DNA from: JBMNEH01 sp050948665
Lineage (GTDB): Bacteria > Bacillota > Clostridia > Christensenellales > UMGS416
Direction: 5' to 3'
DNA: 64,000 nucleotides
NCBI GenBank assembly: GCA_050948665.1
Contig: JBMNEH010000001.1
Span: 1-64,000 of the forward strand
Shown in pieces: positions 1 through 8,101 of the stretch; the first letter of the stretch is position 1, and every line of letters begins with the position of its first letter. Under the pieces are notes generated by a model. The model was given only the letters and a program-made list of their open reading frames with translations. It was not told the DNA's origin and ran no database searches. Position numbers and translations under genes: made by a program.

Positions 1-2
1 CA

Positions 3-557
3 TTGTCCCAGAGAAATCTGACCCTCTCTATTGTACTGACCACACACATCGGCCAGCTGCGCAGGGATCTGCAGCCGCTTTTCACCGTTGCCGGCAGCGG
101 AAAGAAAAAGGCGCTCGCCACCCTTGCCCGGGCTATCCGGGAAAAAACCGGCGGCTGCGTGATCTGCCGCAGGGTGGAAACGGTGATGGGAAGGTATATG
201 CTGACATTGCTCCACCTCTGGAAAAGCGACCCGAAATTCCGGGAGCTGCTGGAAGATTCCAAAGGCTTTTGCCTGCCCCATGCGGGCATGCTGCTGGAGG
301 CCGGGGAGAAGCGGCTTTTCGGGGAGAAGAAGCAGGCCTTCGCCGCCACCGTCGCCGGACTGGAAAGCCGGGCGCTGGCGCGGCTGGAGGAGGAGCTGGA
401 ACACTACTCCCGCATGTTTGACTACCGGAGCGCAGGGCGGAGCTGGGGCACCAGCCGGGATGTGCTGCCCCGGGCAACGGAGAAACTGCGCGGCGGCGTC
501 CCCGAATCACCCACGGCGGCGCTGGAGCCGGAGCTGCCCCCGGAGGAAAAGGAATAG
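3..557 (+). CDS. DUF6062 family protein, C-terminal part (cut by window edge)
   Basis: The reading frame is open to the left edge and ends in TAG at 555-557. The visible 184 residues carry a CVIC pair near residue 52 and a GFCLPHA motif near residue 89, spaced as in the second half of DUF6062 proteins (paired CxxC and FCxxH cysteine clusters, probably metal-binding). The TTG at position 3 is only the first in-frame start-like codon; the first Cys cluster expected upstream is missing, so the true start lies outside the window. The acidic, proline-rich tail (PEPELPPEEKE-like) is disordered. The family has no established function. Confidence 0.6.
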   Translation: MSQRNLTLSIVLTTHIGQLRRDLQPLFTVAGSGKKKALATLARAIREKTGGCVICRRVETVMGRYMLTLLHLWKSDPKFRELLEDSKGFCLPHAGMLLEAGEKRLFGEKKQAFAATVAGLESRALARLEEELEHYSRMFDYRSAGRSWGTSRDVLPRATEKLRGGVPESPTAALEPELPPEEKE

Positions 558-561
558 CGCC

Positions 562-590
562 AAGCGGACGATTTGCCGTCCGCTTTTTCT
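562..590 (+). terminator. Rho-independent terminator
   Basis: AAGCGGACG (562-570) pairs with CGTCCGCTT (577-585) around a 6-nt loop and runs into a T tract. It closes the DUF6062 transcript. Confidence 0.85.
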
Positions 591-716
591 CATGACAGGT
601 TCCGGCGGAGAGAGGTCCGGGCGCCGGATCAGCAAATCGGAAGGTCGTTTTCGACTTGCGGAGAGCAGGCGGATCCTCCCGGGGAAAGCCGGCAATAATA
701 AAGAAAAGGAGGAGTT

Positions 717-2051
717 ATGTATACTTCCTATCCCTCGGATTTGAAAATAACAGACATGCGCTTTGTAGAGGTGGACGGCGCGCCCAAGCGCTGTACCATT
801 ATGAAGCTGATGACCAACCAGGGTCTTGTCGGCTACGGGGAGGTACGGGACGCCGCTTCCAAAACCTATGCCCTCATGCTGAAGAGCCGGATATTAGGGG
901 AAAACCCCTGCGAAGTGGAGAGAATCTTTCAAAAGATCAAGCAGTTCGGAGGTCCCTCCAGGCAGGGGGGAGGCGTCAGCGGGGTGGAGATCGCCCTCTG
1001 GGATCTGGCCGGAAAAGCCTATGACGTGCCCCTGTTCCAGATGCTGGGCGGACGGTACCGGGACAAGGTGCGGCTTTACTGCGACACCGACGTGCAGGAA
1101 AGGCACACCGGCAGGGAAATGGGGCTGGCGCTGAAGGAACGGATGGATATGGGATTCACCTTCCTGAAAATGGATCTGGGTATCGGCCTGCTCCGGGGAA
1201 TTCCCGGCACCCTTACGGCACCGCTCGGCTTTCTGGAGGACATGGAGAAATACGCCGGCCACATACTTCAGGTACAGGGCGGGTCGGTGACGGCGGACAT
1301 GGTCAGACACAGGAAAGCCTATGAGATCGTCAATACCGCCCACCCCTTCACCGGCATTCATATTACCCCCAAGGGCATGGACATACTGGAGGAGTACATT
1401 GCCCAGGTGCGTGAGGTCATAGGCTGGGACGTGCCTCTGGCGATCGATCATTTCGGTCATGTCTGTGTGGAGGACTGTATCCGCTTCTGCCGCCGGATGG
1501 AGCCCTACAACCTTGCCTGGGCGGAGGATATGGTGCCCTGGATCTATCCGGACCAACTGGCGCGGCTGAAAGCCTCCACTACAGTACCCATCTGCACCGG
1601 GGAGGACATCTACCTCAAGGAAGGCTTCCGTACACTGCTGGAGACCGACGCCGTATCAGTGATCCACCCCGATGTGCTGACCTGCGGCGGAGCGTTGGAG
1701 ATGAAGCGTATCGCCGACATGGCGGACGAGCACGGTGTGGCGGTAGCCATCCACATGGCGGAGAGCCCGGTCGGCTGTATGGCCGCGCTCCACGCCGCCG
1801 CGGCCATGCGCCATATTATGGCCATGGAGATACACTCGGTGGATATCCCCTGGTGGCAGGATATGGTCATAGGCTTGCCGAAGCCCCTTATTCAGGATGG
1901 CTTCATGACGGTGCCTGACGCGCCGGGCCTGGGCATTGAGGCGCTGAACGAGGAGGTGCTTGCCGCGCACGTCAACCCGCATATGCCGGAAATGTGGGCG
2001 GATACCTCCGCATGGGATACGGAATTCTCAAACGACAGAATATGGAGCTGA
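717..2051 (+). CDS. Mandelate racemase/muconate lactonizing (enolase superfamily) sugar-acid dehydratase-like protein
   Basis: 444 aa, cytoplasmic. The N-terminal capping domain (about residues 1-125) is followed by a TIM barrel with the superfamily's acid-sugar dehydratase signatures: KMDLG (Lys side of the base pair), AIDHFGH (first metal Asp plus His), WAEDM and CTGEDIY (second and third metal acids), and an AIHMAES segment (barrel-end His). Family members abstract the proton alpha to a carboxylate, for example in galactonate, mannonate or glucarate dehydration. The ATG at 717 follows AAAAGGAGGAGTT. It is the first gene of an operon with an RraA-like protein and a GH10 xylanase, which suggests a sugar acid from hemicellulose or pectin as substrate; the exact substrate cannot be read from the sequence. 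Confidence 0.8.
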   Translation: MYTSYPSDLKITDMRFVEVDGAPKRCTIMKLMTNQGLVGYGEVRDAASKTYALMLKSRILGENPCEVERIFQKIKQFGGPSRQGGGVSGVEIALWDLAGKAYDVPLFQMLGGRYRDKVRLYCDTDVQERHTGREMGLALKERMDMGFTFLKMDLGIGLLRGIPGTLTAPLGFLEDMEKYAGHILQVQGGSVTADMVRHRKAYEIVNTAHPFTGIHITPKGMDILEEYIAQVREVIGWDVPLAIDHFGHVCVEDCIRFCRRMEPYNLAWAEDMVPWIYPDQLARLKASTTVPICTGEDIYLKEGFRTLLETDAVSVIHPDVLTCGGALEMKRIADMADEHGVAVAIHMAESPVGCMAALHAAAAMRHIMAMEIHSVDIPWWQDMVIGLPKPLIQDGFMTVPDAPGLGIEALNEEVLAAHVNPHMPEMWADTSAWDTEFSNDRIWS

Positions 2052-2053
2052 AC

Positions 2054-2986
2054 ATGATTTTTCGAACACCGGAAGAAATGATTGCAATGACCCCTCTTTG
2101 GAAAGGAGAACGCTTCCCCGACGGGCGGCCGAAGGTGGCGGATGTGTATCTGGACGCCCTTTACGGCATGACGCTTGAGGAGCTTTGGAAGCCCATTTTC
2201 GTACAAGGCTATGAGAGCCAGTTTATCGCGATGCCCGCCCTCCACCCGGAGTTCCGCGAGGACGGCAGCGTCAACCGAAAGCTGGTCGGCAGGGCCGTCA
2301 CCGCCATGTACGCGCCTGTCCGGCCGGATTACAAAGAGGCCATGCAGACCGCAGCCGCCGCGAAGGGGTTGTCCGGCACGCCCAACCAGTGGGTGATCGA
2401 CAGCCTGACAAGCCGGGACGTGATCGTCATCGATATGTTTGACAAAGTATACAAGGGCACCTTTGTCGGGGGCAATCTGTCCACTGCCATCCGCCGGAAG
2501 ACCGGGAACGGCGGCGCCGTCATCTGGGGCGGTATACGGGACGTGGAGCAGGTGCGGAAGGTGCCGGATATACAGATTTACTACCGGGGTATCGACCCCA
2601 CGCCCATCCGCGATTTTGTCATGACCGGCATGAACTGCCCGGTACGGCTGGGAGACGGCCGGGATGCCGCCATCTGCCTGCCGGGCGATGTGGTCTACGG
2701 CTGCTCCGGCGGCGTGCTGTTCATCCCTCCCCATCTGGTGGCGGAAGTGGTGGACGGAGGTGCCAAAACCCAGATCAAGGACATATTCGGATTCGAAATG
2801 ATCACGCAGAACCGGTTCACCACCGCCCAGATCGACAAGAACACCTGGTCGAAGGAGATGCTGGATCTGTTGATAGAGTTTATCCGCACCGACGAACGGG
2901 GGGAGCCCTATCGCCGGCTGGACTGGAGCCATGAATACGATTTAGCGCTGCACGGGGACCCCACGGACACCCAGAGCGCATTATAA
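2054..2986 (+). CDS. RraA family protein (HMG/CHA aldolase-like)
   Basis: 310 aa from the ATG at 2054, preceded by GGAG (2044-2047) and lying only 2 nt after the upstream stop; an in-frame ATG at 2042 has no Shine-Dalgarno sequence. Residues about 90-250 resemble the RraA/4-hydroxy-4-methyl-2-oxoglutarate aldolase fold: VIDMFDKVYKGTFVGG, then WGGIRDVEQV and the later DVVYGCSGGVLFIPP segment (the family's D...G.V.VP part). It is longer than RraA (about 160 aa), with an extra N-terminal region and a C-terminal tail. Translational coupling to the enolase-superfamily enzyme supports a role as the next step, such as retro-aldol cleavage of a 2-keto-3-deoxy sugar acid; this is inference. Confidence 0.75.
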   Translation: MIFRTPEEMIAMTPLWKGERFPDGRPKVADVYLDALYGMTLEELWKPIFVQGYESQFIAMPALHPEFREDGSVNRKLVGRAVTAMYAPVRPDYKEAMQTAAAAKGLSGTPNQWVIDSLTSRDVIVIDMFDKVYKGTFVGGNLSTAIRRKTGNGGAVIWGGIRDVEQVRKVPDIQIYYRGIDPTPIRDFVMTGMNCPVRLGDGRDAAICLPGDVVYGCSGGVLFIPPHLVAEVVDGGAKTQIKDIFGFEMITQNRFTTAQIDKNTWSKEMLDLLIEFIRTDERGEPYRRLDWSHEYDLALHGDPTDTQSAL

Positions 2987-2998
2987 GGAGGAACGGCC

Positions 2999-4327
2999 AT
3001 GAGCGAAAGACGAGAGCAGGTATTGAAGCCCTTTCGGGAAAATGAGGGCTTCCTGAAAAGCCGGGTTGCCGCCGGCATTGAAACCAACCGTAAGGGCGAT
3101 ATGAAGTTTATCGTCACCGACGGGGAAGGCCGTCCCCTCCCCGGCGCGCGGCTGAGGCTGGAGCAGACCGGTCACGACTTCTACTTCGGCGCGAATATTT
3201 TTATGCTGGGAGAGTTGGAATCCGGGGAGAAGAACGCCGCCTATGAGGAGGCATTCGCGAACCTGTTCAACATGGCCACCCTCCCCTTCTACTGGGACGG
3301 GCTGGAGCCGGAGCAGGGCAAACCCCGCTTCGCCGCCGACAGCCCCAAGGTTTACCGCCGCCCGGCGCCCGACCTCTGCCTGGACTATTGCGAGAAGCGG
3401 GGTATCACCCCCAAGGCCCATTGTCTGGTGTATGACAGTTTTGTGGCGCCCTGGGCAAGGACGGATGTCCCCGCGATGAAGCGGCTGTATGAGAAAAGGC
3501 TGCGTGAGATCGCGGAACGTTACGCCGGACGGATCCACGGCTGGGAGGTCATCAACGAAACCATCACCAACTTCCGGGCAGACTCTACCGCTTTTATGTA
3601 TGCGGACGATTATGTGGAATGGGCCTTTGACCGCGCCGCCGCCTATTTCCCGCATAATGAACTCATCCTCAACGAATACGGTATGTTTGAGGATCCTCCC
3701 ACCACACGGGCGCCCTATTATATGCTGATCGAACGGCTGCTCCGGCTGGGGAAGCGGGTGGACGCCATCGGTATGCAGTACCATTCCTTTTGGCCGAGGG
3801 AGGCGGAAGCCGCGCAGGCGCAGAGGCGGTATGATCCGGTGTACATCTCGAAAATCATGGATTTGTACGCCCGGTTCAACAAGCCCCTGCAGATCACCGA
3901 AATCACCATCCCCGCCTACTCCTGGGGCGCGGAGGACGAGGACATACAGGCGGAGATCATAAAAAACATGTACTCCCTGTGGTTCGCCCAAAGAGGAATG
4001 GAAGCCGCGATCTACTGGAATCTGGTAGACGGCTACGCCGCCTTTGCCCCTCTGGGAGATATGACCGCCGGAGAAAACTACTACCACGGCGGCTTGCTCC
4101 GCCACGACTTCACCCCCAAGCCCGCCTATCACACCTTGCGGAAACTGATCCATGAGACGTGGGTCACCAAGGACACCCTCACCACCGACGAAGGCGGACG
4201 GGCGGTGCTTCGGGGTTTCTACGGCAGCTATAAGGGCAGCCTGCACCTGGGAGACCGGGAGATCCCCCTTTCTTTCCGTCTCTCGGAGGAGGACCCCCGG
4301 AACACCCTGCGCATTACCGTCGACTAA
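2999..4327 (+). CDS. Glycoside hydrolase family 10 endo-beta-1,4-xylanase-like enzyme
   Basis: 442 aa. A short beta-rich N-terminal stretch (about residues 30-75) precedes a GH10 barrel. WEVINETI contains the acid/base Glu (near residue 184) and LQITEITIP the nucleophile Glu (near residue 301); the FYWDGLEPEQGKP block near residue 97 is the family's substrate-loop signature. GH10 enzymes hydrolyse internal xylan bonds with retention. There is no signal peptide or membrane segment, so it probably acts on imported xylo-oligosaccharides. Start ATG has AAGGAGGAACGGCC upstream and lies 12 nt after the RraA stop, so it is the third gene of the operon. Confidence 0.88.
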   Translation: MSERREQVLKPFRENEGFLKSRVAAGIETNRKGDMKFIVTDGEGRPLPGARLRLEQTGHDFYFGANIFMLGELESGEKNAAYEEAFANLFNMATLPFYWDGLEPEQGKPRFAADSPKVYRRPAPDLCLDYCEKRGITPKAHCLVYDSFVAPWARTDVPAMKRLYEKRLREIAERYAGRIHGWEVINETITNFRADSTAFMYADDYVEWAFDRAAAYFPHNELILNEYGMFEDPPTTRAPYYMLIERLLRLGKRVDAIGMQYHSFWPREAEAAQAQRRYDPVYISKIMDLYARFNKPLQITEITIPAYSWGAEDEDIQAEIIKNMYSLWFAQRGMEAAIYWNLVDGYAAFAPLGDMTAGENYYHGGLLRHDFTPKPAYHTLRKLIHETWVTKDTLTTDEGGRAVLRGFYGSYKGSLHLGDREIPLSFRLSEEDPRNTLRITVD

Positions 4328-4333
4328 ATATAG

Positions 4334-4366
4334 AAAAACGCCCCCTTCTCGGCGGGGGCGTTTTTT
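4334..4366. terminator. Bidirectional Rho-independent terminator
   Basis: CGCCCCC (4339-4345) pairs with GGGGGCG (4354-4360), flanked by A5 and T6. It separates the plus-strand GH10 operon from the convergent thiT gene and can serve both strands. Confidence 0.85.
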
Positions 4367-4384
4367 ATGCCCTCCTGCCGGGGA

Positions 4385-4957
4385 TCAGACAGACTTTTTC
4401 CCGTCCGCGGGCAGCAGGGCTTTTTCATAAGCCGCCCGGAGTATAGCCAGCACCGCCACCGCCAGCAGCGTATTGGGCAGCATATACAGGGCATTGTAGG
4501 CAAGAGAGTAGGTCCAGGGGCTGGTGAAGGCACCCATGAACTCCAGGCCTACCAGCAGGGTGGGCTCGGTAATAGCGTACAGCACGACGCCGCTCAGTAC
4601 ATGGACGGCATACCGCGCGGCGCAGCCCAGGACGCTGCCCCAGACCCAGCCCGCTTTTTTACCGGACGCCAGCCCGGCCAGTCCCGCCATGCCGTAGGCC
4701 AGAACATAATCCATCAGCACGCTGGGCAGTCCCCAGCCGATCCCGCCGCCGACCAGACTTTTCAGCAGACCAGCCACCAATCCCGCGCCGCAGCCCCAGA
4801 GCATACCCCGGCGAAGGGCATACACCAGAAGGGGCACCATCACCAAGTCCACCGACCCGCCAAAGGGCAGACTGGGGAATTTCAGAAAGGAAAGAGCGAT
4901 GGCCATGGCCACGGATATGCCGCCCTCCACCAGGGCGCGGACAGAGGAATTTTTCAT
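4385..4957 (-). CDS. thiT: Energy-coupled thiamine transporter S-component ThiT
   Basis: 190 aa, the usual ThiT size, using the ATG at 4957 with AAAGGAGT upstream. The longer upstream reading frame is riboswitch sequence, not protein. Six hydrophobic segments are visible. ThiT signatures include an EGGISVAMAIALS start helix, FPSLPFGGSVDLVMVPL in loop 1, and a KSLVGGGIGWG then YVLAYGMAGLAG region lining the thiamine site. It binds thiamine in the membrane and works with a shared ECF module (EcfA/A'/T), which is not in this window. The preceding TPP riboswitch independently supports the assignment. Confidence 0.93.
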   Translation of the reverse strand: MKNSSVRALVEGGISVAMAIALSFLKFPSLPFGGSVDLVMVPLLVYALRRGMLWGCGAGLVAGLLKSLVGGGIGWGLPSVLMDYVLAYGMAGLAGLASGKKAGWVWGSVLGCAARYAVHVLSGVVLYAITEPTLLVGLEFMGAFTSPWTYSLAYNALYMLPNTLLAVAVLAILRAAYEKALLPADGKKSV

Positions 4958-4979
4958 GAAACACTCCTTTCCGGGGACG

Positions 4980-5012
4980 AAAAAGCCGTCCCCCCGAATC
5001 CAGGGACGGCTT
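4980..5012 (-). terminator. Riboswitch expression-platform terminator
   Basis: On the minus strand AAGCCGTCCC (5012-5003) pairs with GGGACGGCTT (4992-4983) and is followed by five T. It sits between the TPP aptamer and thiT, so ligand-dependent transcription termination is the likely mode of control. Confidence 0.85.
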
Positions 5013-5029
5013 GCGAAGGACCTTGATTT

Positions 5030-5111
5030 GTTTCCTACGCCGGCATTACCCGGATCAGGTTCGAGGGTTCGGGCAAGCGCCCGTCTCAGCCGGTTTCCCA
5101 GCACCCCTTGT
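5030..5111 (-). promoter_or_regulatory. TPP riboswitch (THI element)
   Basis: The minus strand reads AAGGGGTGCTGGG, then GGCTGAGA, then AACCCTCGAACCTGATCC, then GGGTAATGCCGGCGTAGG. These are the conserved TPP aptamer blocks in the correct order. A separate small hairpin (TCCGTC/GACGGA, 5111-5125) lies just upstream of the aptamer in the leader. Confidence 0.96.
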
Positions 5112-5141
5112 CCGTCTTTGACGGACAGTTACAGTAGTTAC

Positions 5142-5170
5142 AGTATACCCCCTTTTCTGGTCTTTGTAAA
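5142..5170 (-). promoter_or_regulatory. Sigma-A type promoter for thiT
   Basis: On the minus strand TTTACA (5170-5165), 17-bp spacer, TATACT (5147-5142), ending about 30 bp before the TPP aptamer. Confidence 0.75.
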
Positions 5171-5198
5171 CAGGGGAGAAATTACACCCCGCTTTGTC

Positions 5199-6065
5199 TT
5201 ACAGCAGTTCTCCCCGGAAGCCCTTGCCGATGATCTCACTGGTGTTGGTGATCACCACAAAAGCCTGGGGATCGACCTTGCGGATCCATCCGCGGAGGCG
5301 CGCCGCGCGGGAGCGGCTCAGCACCGTCAGTATCACCCGGCGTTCATCTCGGGAAAAAGCGCCCTCCCCCTGCAGCAGTGTAGCGGTAGAGTGCAAATCG
5401 TCCCGGATAAAGGAGACGATCTCCTGCGCATGGGTGGTCACAATGGTAAAATATTTGGAAAGGTTGATGCTTTCAACCACATTGTCCACCACCAGCGCCC
5501 TGGACAGCAGCCCCAGCAGAGAAAACAGCCCGGTCTGCACGCCGAAAACCACGCCGGAAAGGCTGGCGATCAGAAAATCGCTGCAAAAAAGCGCTTTTCC
5601 CATATCCAGGTGGGTATACTTCCGGAAAATCATAGCGACAATATCCGTACCGCCGGTGCTTGACCGGTAATTGAACAGGATCGCGCTGCCGACCGCCGGC
5701 AGTATGACTGAAAAAATCAGCTCCAGCAGGGGCTGATCCGTCAGGGGACGGGTCAGCGGCACAAGCCATTCCAGTACCAGCAGGACGCCGGACATCAGCA
5801 GGCTTCCATACACTGTGCGCACGCCGAAGCGGGGTCCCAGCACCGCAAAGGCCGCCACCAGCAGCAGCAGGTTGATCGCGGTAATGATGGTGCCGGTGGA
5901 AATACCGGGAAGCAGCGGCTTCAGCAACACAGCGATACCCGTTACGCCGCCTGTGGAGAAGTTATTCGGAAGCTTGAAAAAATAAACCCCGACCGCCACC
6001 AGCAGCGCTCCCGCCGAAATGATCAGATAATCCCGAAACGCATCTATAAAGCGCTTTTTTCCCAT
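5199..6065 (-). CDS. YitT family membrane protein (DUF161/DUF2179)
   Basis: 288 aa. The ATG at 6065 has GGAGGAG upstream; a longer frame would overlap the thioesterase gene. Five to six transmembrane helices fill residues about 15-190 (LIISAGALLVAVGVYFF, GISTGTII, VFGVQTGLFSLLGLL), including the family's NNFSTGGVTG motif near residue 33 and FNYRSSTGGTDI near residue 140. The C-terminal DUF2179 domain (about 205-288, HAQEIVSFIRDDLHSTAT to PQAFVVITNTSEIIGKGF) is soluble. The biochemical role of the family is unknown. It is the last gene of a run with the PHP and thioesterase genes. Confidence 0.88.
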   Translation of the reverse strand: MGKKRFIDAFRDYLIISAGALLVAVGVYFFKLPNNFSTGGVTGIAVLLKPLLPGISTGTIITAINLLLLVAAFAVLGPRFGVRTVYGSLLMSGVLLVLEWLVPLTRPLTDQPLLELIFSVILPAVGSAILFNYRSSTGGTDIVAMIFRKYTHLDMGKALFCSDFLIASLSGVVFGVQTGLFSLLGLLSRALVVDNVVESINLSKYFTIVTTHAQEIVSFIRDDLHSTATLLQGEGAFSRDERRVILTVLSRSRAARLRGWIRKVDPQAFVVITNTSEIIGKGFRGELL

Positions 6066-6069
6066 ACAG

Positions 6070-6453
6070 TCAGCTCCTCCGGGCGGCGGCTTTTTGCTCC
6101 AGCCGGCTGCCTTCAACGATCACTCGGACATGGGTGCCCTCCGCAACCTCTCCGGCGTCATCCGACGCGGAGAGGGCAAACGTCATTTTCCGCCCCTCTA
6201 TGGCGGTCAGTACCGCTACGGCAGTAACCTTACCGCCTATGGGGGTGGGCGCGTTGTGCCGCAGTTCCAGGGATACCCCTACCGTCGTCCTGCCCTCCTC
6301 CAATTCCTCCTGCACGGCCTGCCAGGCCGCCCGCTCCAGGAGCGAGGCCAGCACGGGAGTGGCCAATACCTCCAGCGTACCGCTGCCCACCGCCCTCGCG
6401 GTGTGCGCCTCCGTGACTGTCAACCGAGTTATGCCCTGCCGGATCGCTTCCAT
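6070..6453 (-). CDS. Hotdog-fold thioesterase (FlK-like)
   Basis: 127 aa. The pattern TARAVGSGTLEVLATPVLASLLERAA, then TTVGVSLELRHNAPTP and GGKVTAVAVL, matches the fluoroacetyl-CoA thioesterase/FlK-like hotdog family: a Thr or Ser after the first strand, the acid in the helix (ERAA) and the His before APTP form the catalytic set. Members hydrolyse small acyl-CoAs. It is 12 nt downstream of the PHP gene and 4 nt before the YitT start, so the three genes are probably co-transcribed. The substrate is unknown. Confidence 0.8.
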   Translation of the reverse strand: MEAIRQGITRLTVTEAHTARAVGSGTLEVLATPVLASLLERAAWQAVQEELEEGRTTVGVSLELRHNAPTPIGGKVTAVAVLTAIEGRKMTFALSASDDAGEVAEGTHVRVIVEGSRLEQKAAARRS

Positions 6454-6465
6454 GCAAACCTCCTC

Positions 6466-7254
6466 CTAAATGACCGCAAAATCCTCCGGCGCCAGCCCCA
6501 GCTGCCGAACGGATTCTCTGTACCGTTCCAGCACCGCCAGCCCATCGGGATGATGGGCATCGCTGCCCCAGGTCAAGCGGATGCCGGCTCTCCTGGCCAT
6601 GGCAAACAGCCGCACATGGGATTCGGGATAGACGGTAAAGCCGGGGCTGCGCATACAGGACACATTGACCTCCGCCATAACGCCAAGGGCGGCCGCCTTG
6701 TCAAAAGCTTTCGCCACCCGGCAGGCGTGCCCGGAAAGCAGCGCTTCCAGCACCGGATCGCGCCCGTTGTCCGCCGGAAAAATATTCAGGTGGGAGAACA
6801 CCGTCTTCTTCCAGGGCAGAGATAGGCAGAGAGCTTCCTCCAGTCTCTCCATCCAAAGAGCGGCAAGGCTCTCCGGAACGGCGGCGACCTCTCCGCGCAC
6901 CTGTTGTATGTGAAAATGGTTGATGGGCAGCTGGATCAACTCCATCTCCTCCGCCCGGGCGGGGCTGAGGCCGATAAGCCTGCCGCCGCGGAACTCCGTC
7001 TCGCAGCCCGAGAGCACCCTAACCCCCTTGGTATCCGCCGGAATCTCCAGCTGCCGGAGATGACCGGTGTCCTGAGGCAGGTACCAGTCAAACACACCGG
7101 GCATCGTCTCATCCCAGTAATGATCGGTAAAGGCCACGGTTGTCAGCCCCTGCGCGGCTGCCGAAGCCAGTATGGCTTCCGGCGTCTGTCCGGGGTCCGC
7201 GCTGCAGGATGAGAGAAAAGTATGCAAATGCAGGTCATGAAAAGAGAATCCCAT
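6466..7254 (-). CDS. PHP-domain phosphoesterase (histidinol-phosphatase-like)
   Basis: 262 aa. The PHP metal-site motifs are present: HDLHLHTFLS (first HxH, residues 6-15), FTDHYW near residue 42, ESHV-type and GSDAHHPD near residue 230. The family includes HisK histidinol-phosphate phosphatases and other trinuclear metal phosphoesterases. There is no his operon nearby, so amino acid biosynthesis is not implied. The ATG at 7254 lies 20 nt after the acyltransferase stop. Confidence 0.82.
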   Translation of the reverse strand: MGFSFHDLHLHTFLSSCSADPGQTPEAILASAAAQGLTTVAFTDHYWDETMPGVFDWYLPQDTGHLRQLEIPADTKGVRVLSGCETEFRGGRLIGLSPARAEEMELIQLPINHFHIQQVRGEVAAVPESLAALWMERLEEALCLSLPWKKTVFSHLNIFPADNGRDPVLEALLSGHACRVAKAFDKAAALGVMAEVNVSCMRSPGFTVYPESHVRLFAMARRAGIRLTWGSDAHHPDGLAVLERYRESVRQLGLAPEDFAVI

Positions 7255-7274
7255 TTAGAAAACGCTTTCCGCCC

Positions 7275-7991
7275 TTATTCGGGGCATTCTGTCTTTTCCC
7301 GGCCCGGGAGCAGATCCCCGCAGGCAAGGGCCATGTGGTTCAGTTCTTCCTGAAGCAGGGCAACGATGCGCTGCTGCTCCTCCTCTACCGGGCGCTCCAT
7401 ATCCATATAAATAGGTTCGCCTGCCAGAATAGTCCTGCTGCGGCTGCTGGTATAGATGGGCACGAAGGGGAAATTTTTCTTTGTCTTTTTCCACGCCCGG
7501 CGGGCCAACAGCACAAAGCCCTCATACAGTTCTCCCGTATAGGGAGAATCATCCAGCACGTCCACATCCGGAAAGATGATGACCGACGCGCCGCTGTCCA
7601 GCACCTCCACCGACTGGTTAAAGGTATGGATGATCTCCCTCTTGCCCCGGTGTACGGGTATGGCGCCGACGGAACGTAGGGTCTTCCCGATAACCTGCCC
7701 GAGGATCCATCCTATCGGCCAGGCCAGCCATTTCGGCATCCCGATCCGTTTGGTCAGGGTATAATTCCGCATATGCCGGGTACAAGTCCGGCTTTCGATC
7801 AGCACGTCAAGCACCCATGGGCGGGGGTAGAGGTCTATCTGCACCATAGCACCGACCGTTCCTCTTTTAAAATGACGGGAAACGTATATTACAGGAACAT
7901 CCGGCGGTTGAAATCCGATGCACTTGTAGCGGGGCATAAAAAAGCGGAGAAACGCTCTCCAGAACCTGCCCCATAACTGATACCGCACCAT
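7275..7991 (-). CDS. Lysophospholipid acyltransferase family protein (PlsC-like)
   Basis: 238 aa from the ATG at 7991, which follows GGGAGGAAG; the upstream part of the frame covers the promoter. The N-terminal segment is amphipathic and membrane-associated. VIYVSRHFKRGTVGAM stands where NHxxxxD occurs in PlsC (the His is kept, the Asp is not obvious), and VIIFPDVDVLDDS corresponds to the FPEG block. The fold fits acyl transfer from acyl-ACP or CoA to a lysolipid, but divergence at both motifs means the acceptor is uncertain. Confidence 0.65.
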   Translation of the reverse strand: MVRYQLWGRFWRAFLRFFMPRYKCIGFQPPDVPVIYVSRHFKRGTVGAMVQIDLYPRPWVLDVLIESRTCTRHMRNYTLTKRIGMPKWLAWPIGWILGQVIGKTLRSVGAIPVHRGKREIIHTFNQSVEVLDSGASVIIFPDVDVLDDSPYTGELYEGFVLLARRAWKKTKKNFPFVPIYTSSRSRTILAGEPIYMDMERPVEEEQQRIVALLQEELNHMALACGDLLPGREKTECPE

Positions 7992-8022
7992 ACAGGCTTC
8001 TTCCTCCCTTTCTGTCACCGGT

Positions 8023-8051
8023 ATTGTACCACGAGAAACCCTGTTTATCAA
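8023..8051 (-). promoter_or_regulatory. Promoter for the acyltransferase-PHP-thioesterase-yitT run
   Basis: Minus strand TTGATA (8051-8046), 17-bp spacer, TACAAT (8028-8023), about 32 bp before the start codon. Confidence 0.75.
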
Positions 8052-8063
8052 TCCGAAGGAAGG

Positions 8064-8094
8064 GAAACTGCCCCTCCGCCGGAGGGGCAGTTTC
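8064..8094 (-). terminator. Terminator-like hairpin
   Basis: GAAACTGCCCCTCC and its exact complement flank a GCC loop. It lies just downstream of the HMA gene; the following T run on the minus strand is short. Confidence 0.7.
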
Positions 8095-8101
8095 AAGGAT
8101 A

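Noticed and set aside
894..1556. Long minus-strand frames opposite the enolase-superfamily and RraA genes (for example 894-1556 and 1892-2932)
   Set aside because: They are antisense shadows created by high GC; their translations are His/Pro/Gly-rich and match no family, while the plus strand encodes conserved proteins.
4958..5104. N-terminal extension of thiT to an upstream ATG
   Set aside because: This stretch is the TPP riboswitch and its terminator; a proper ribosome site precedes the ATG at 4957.
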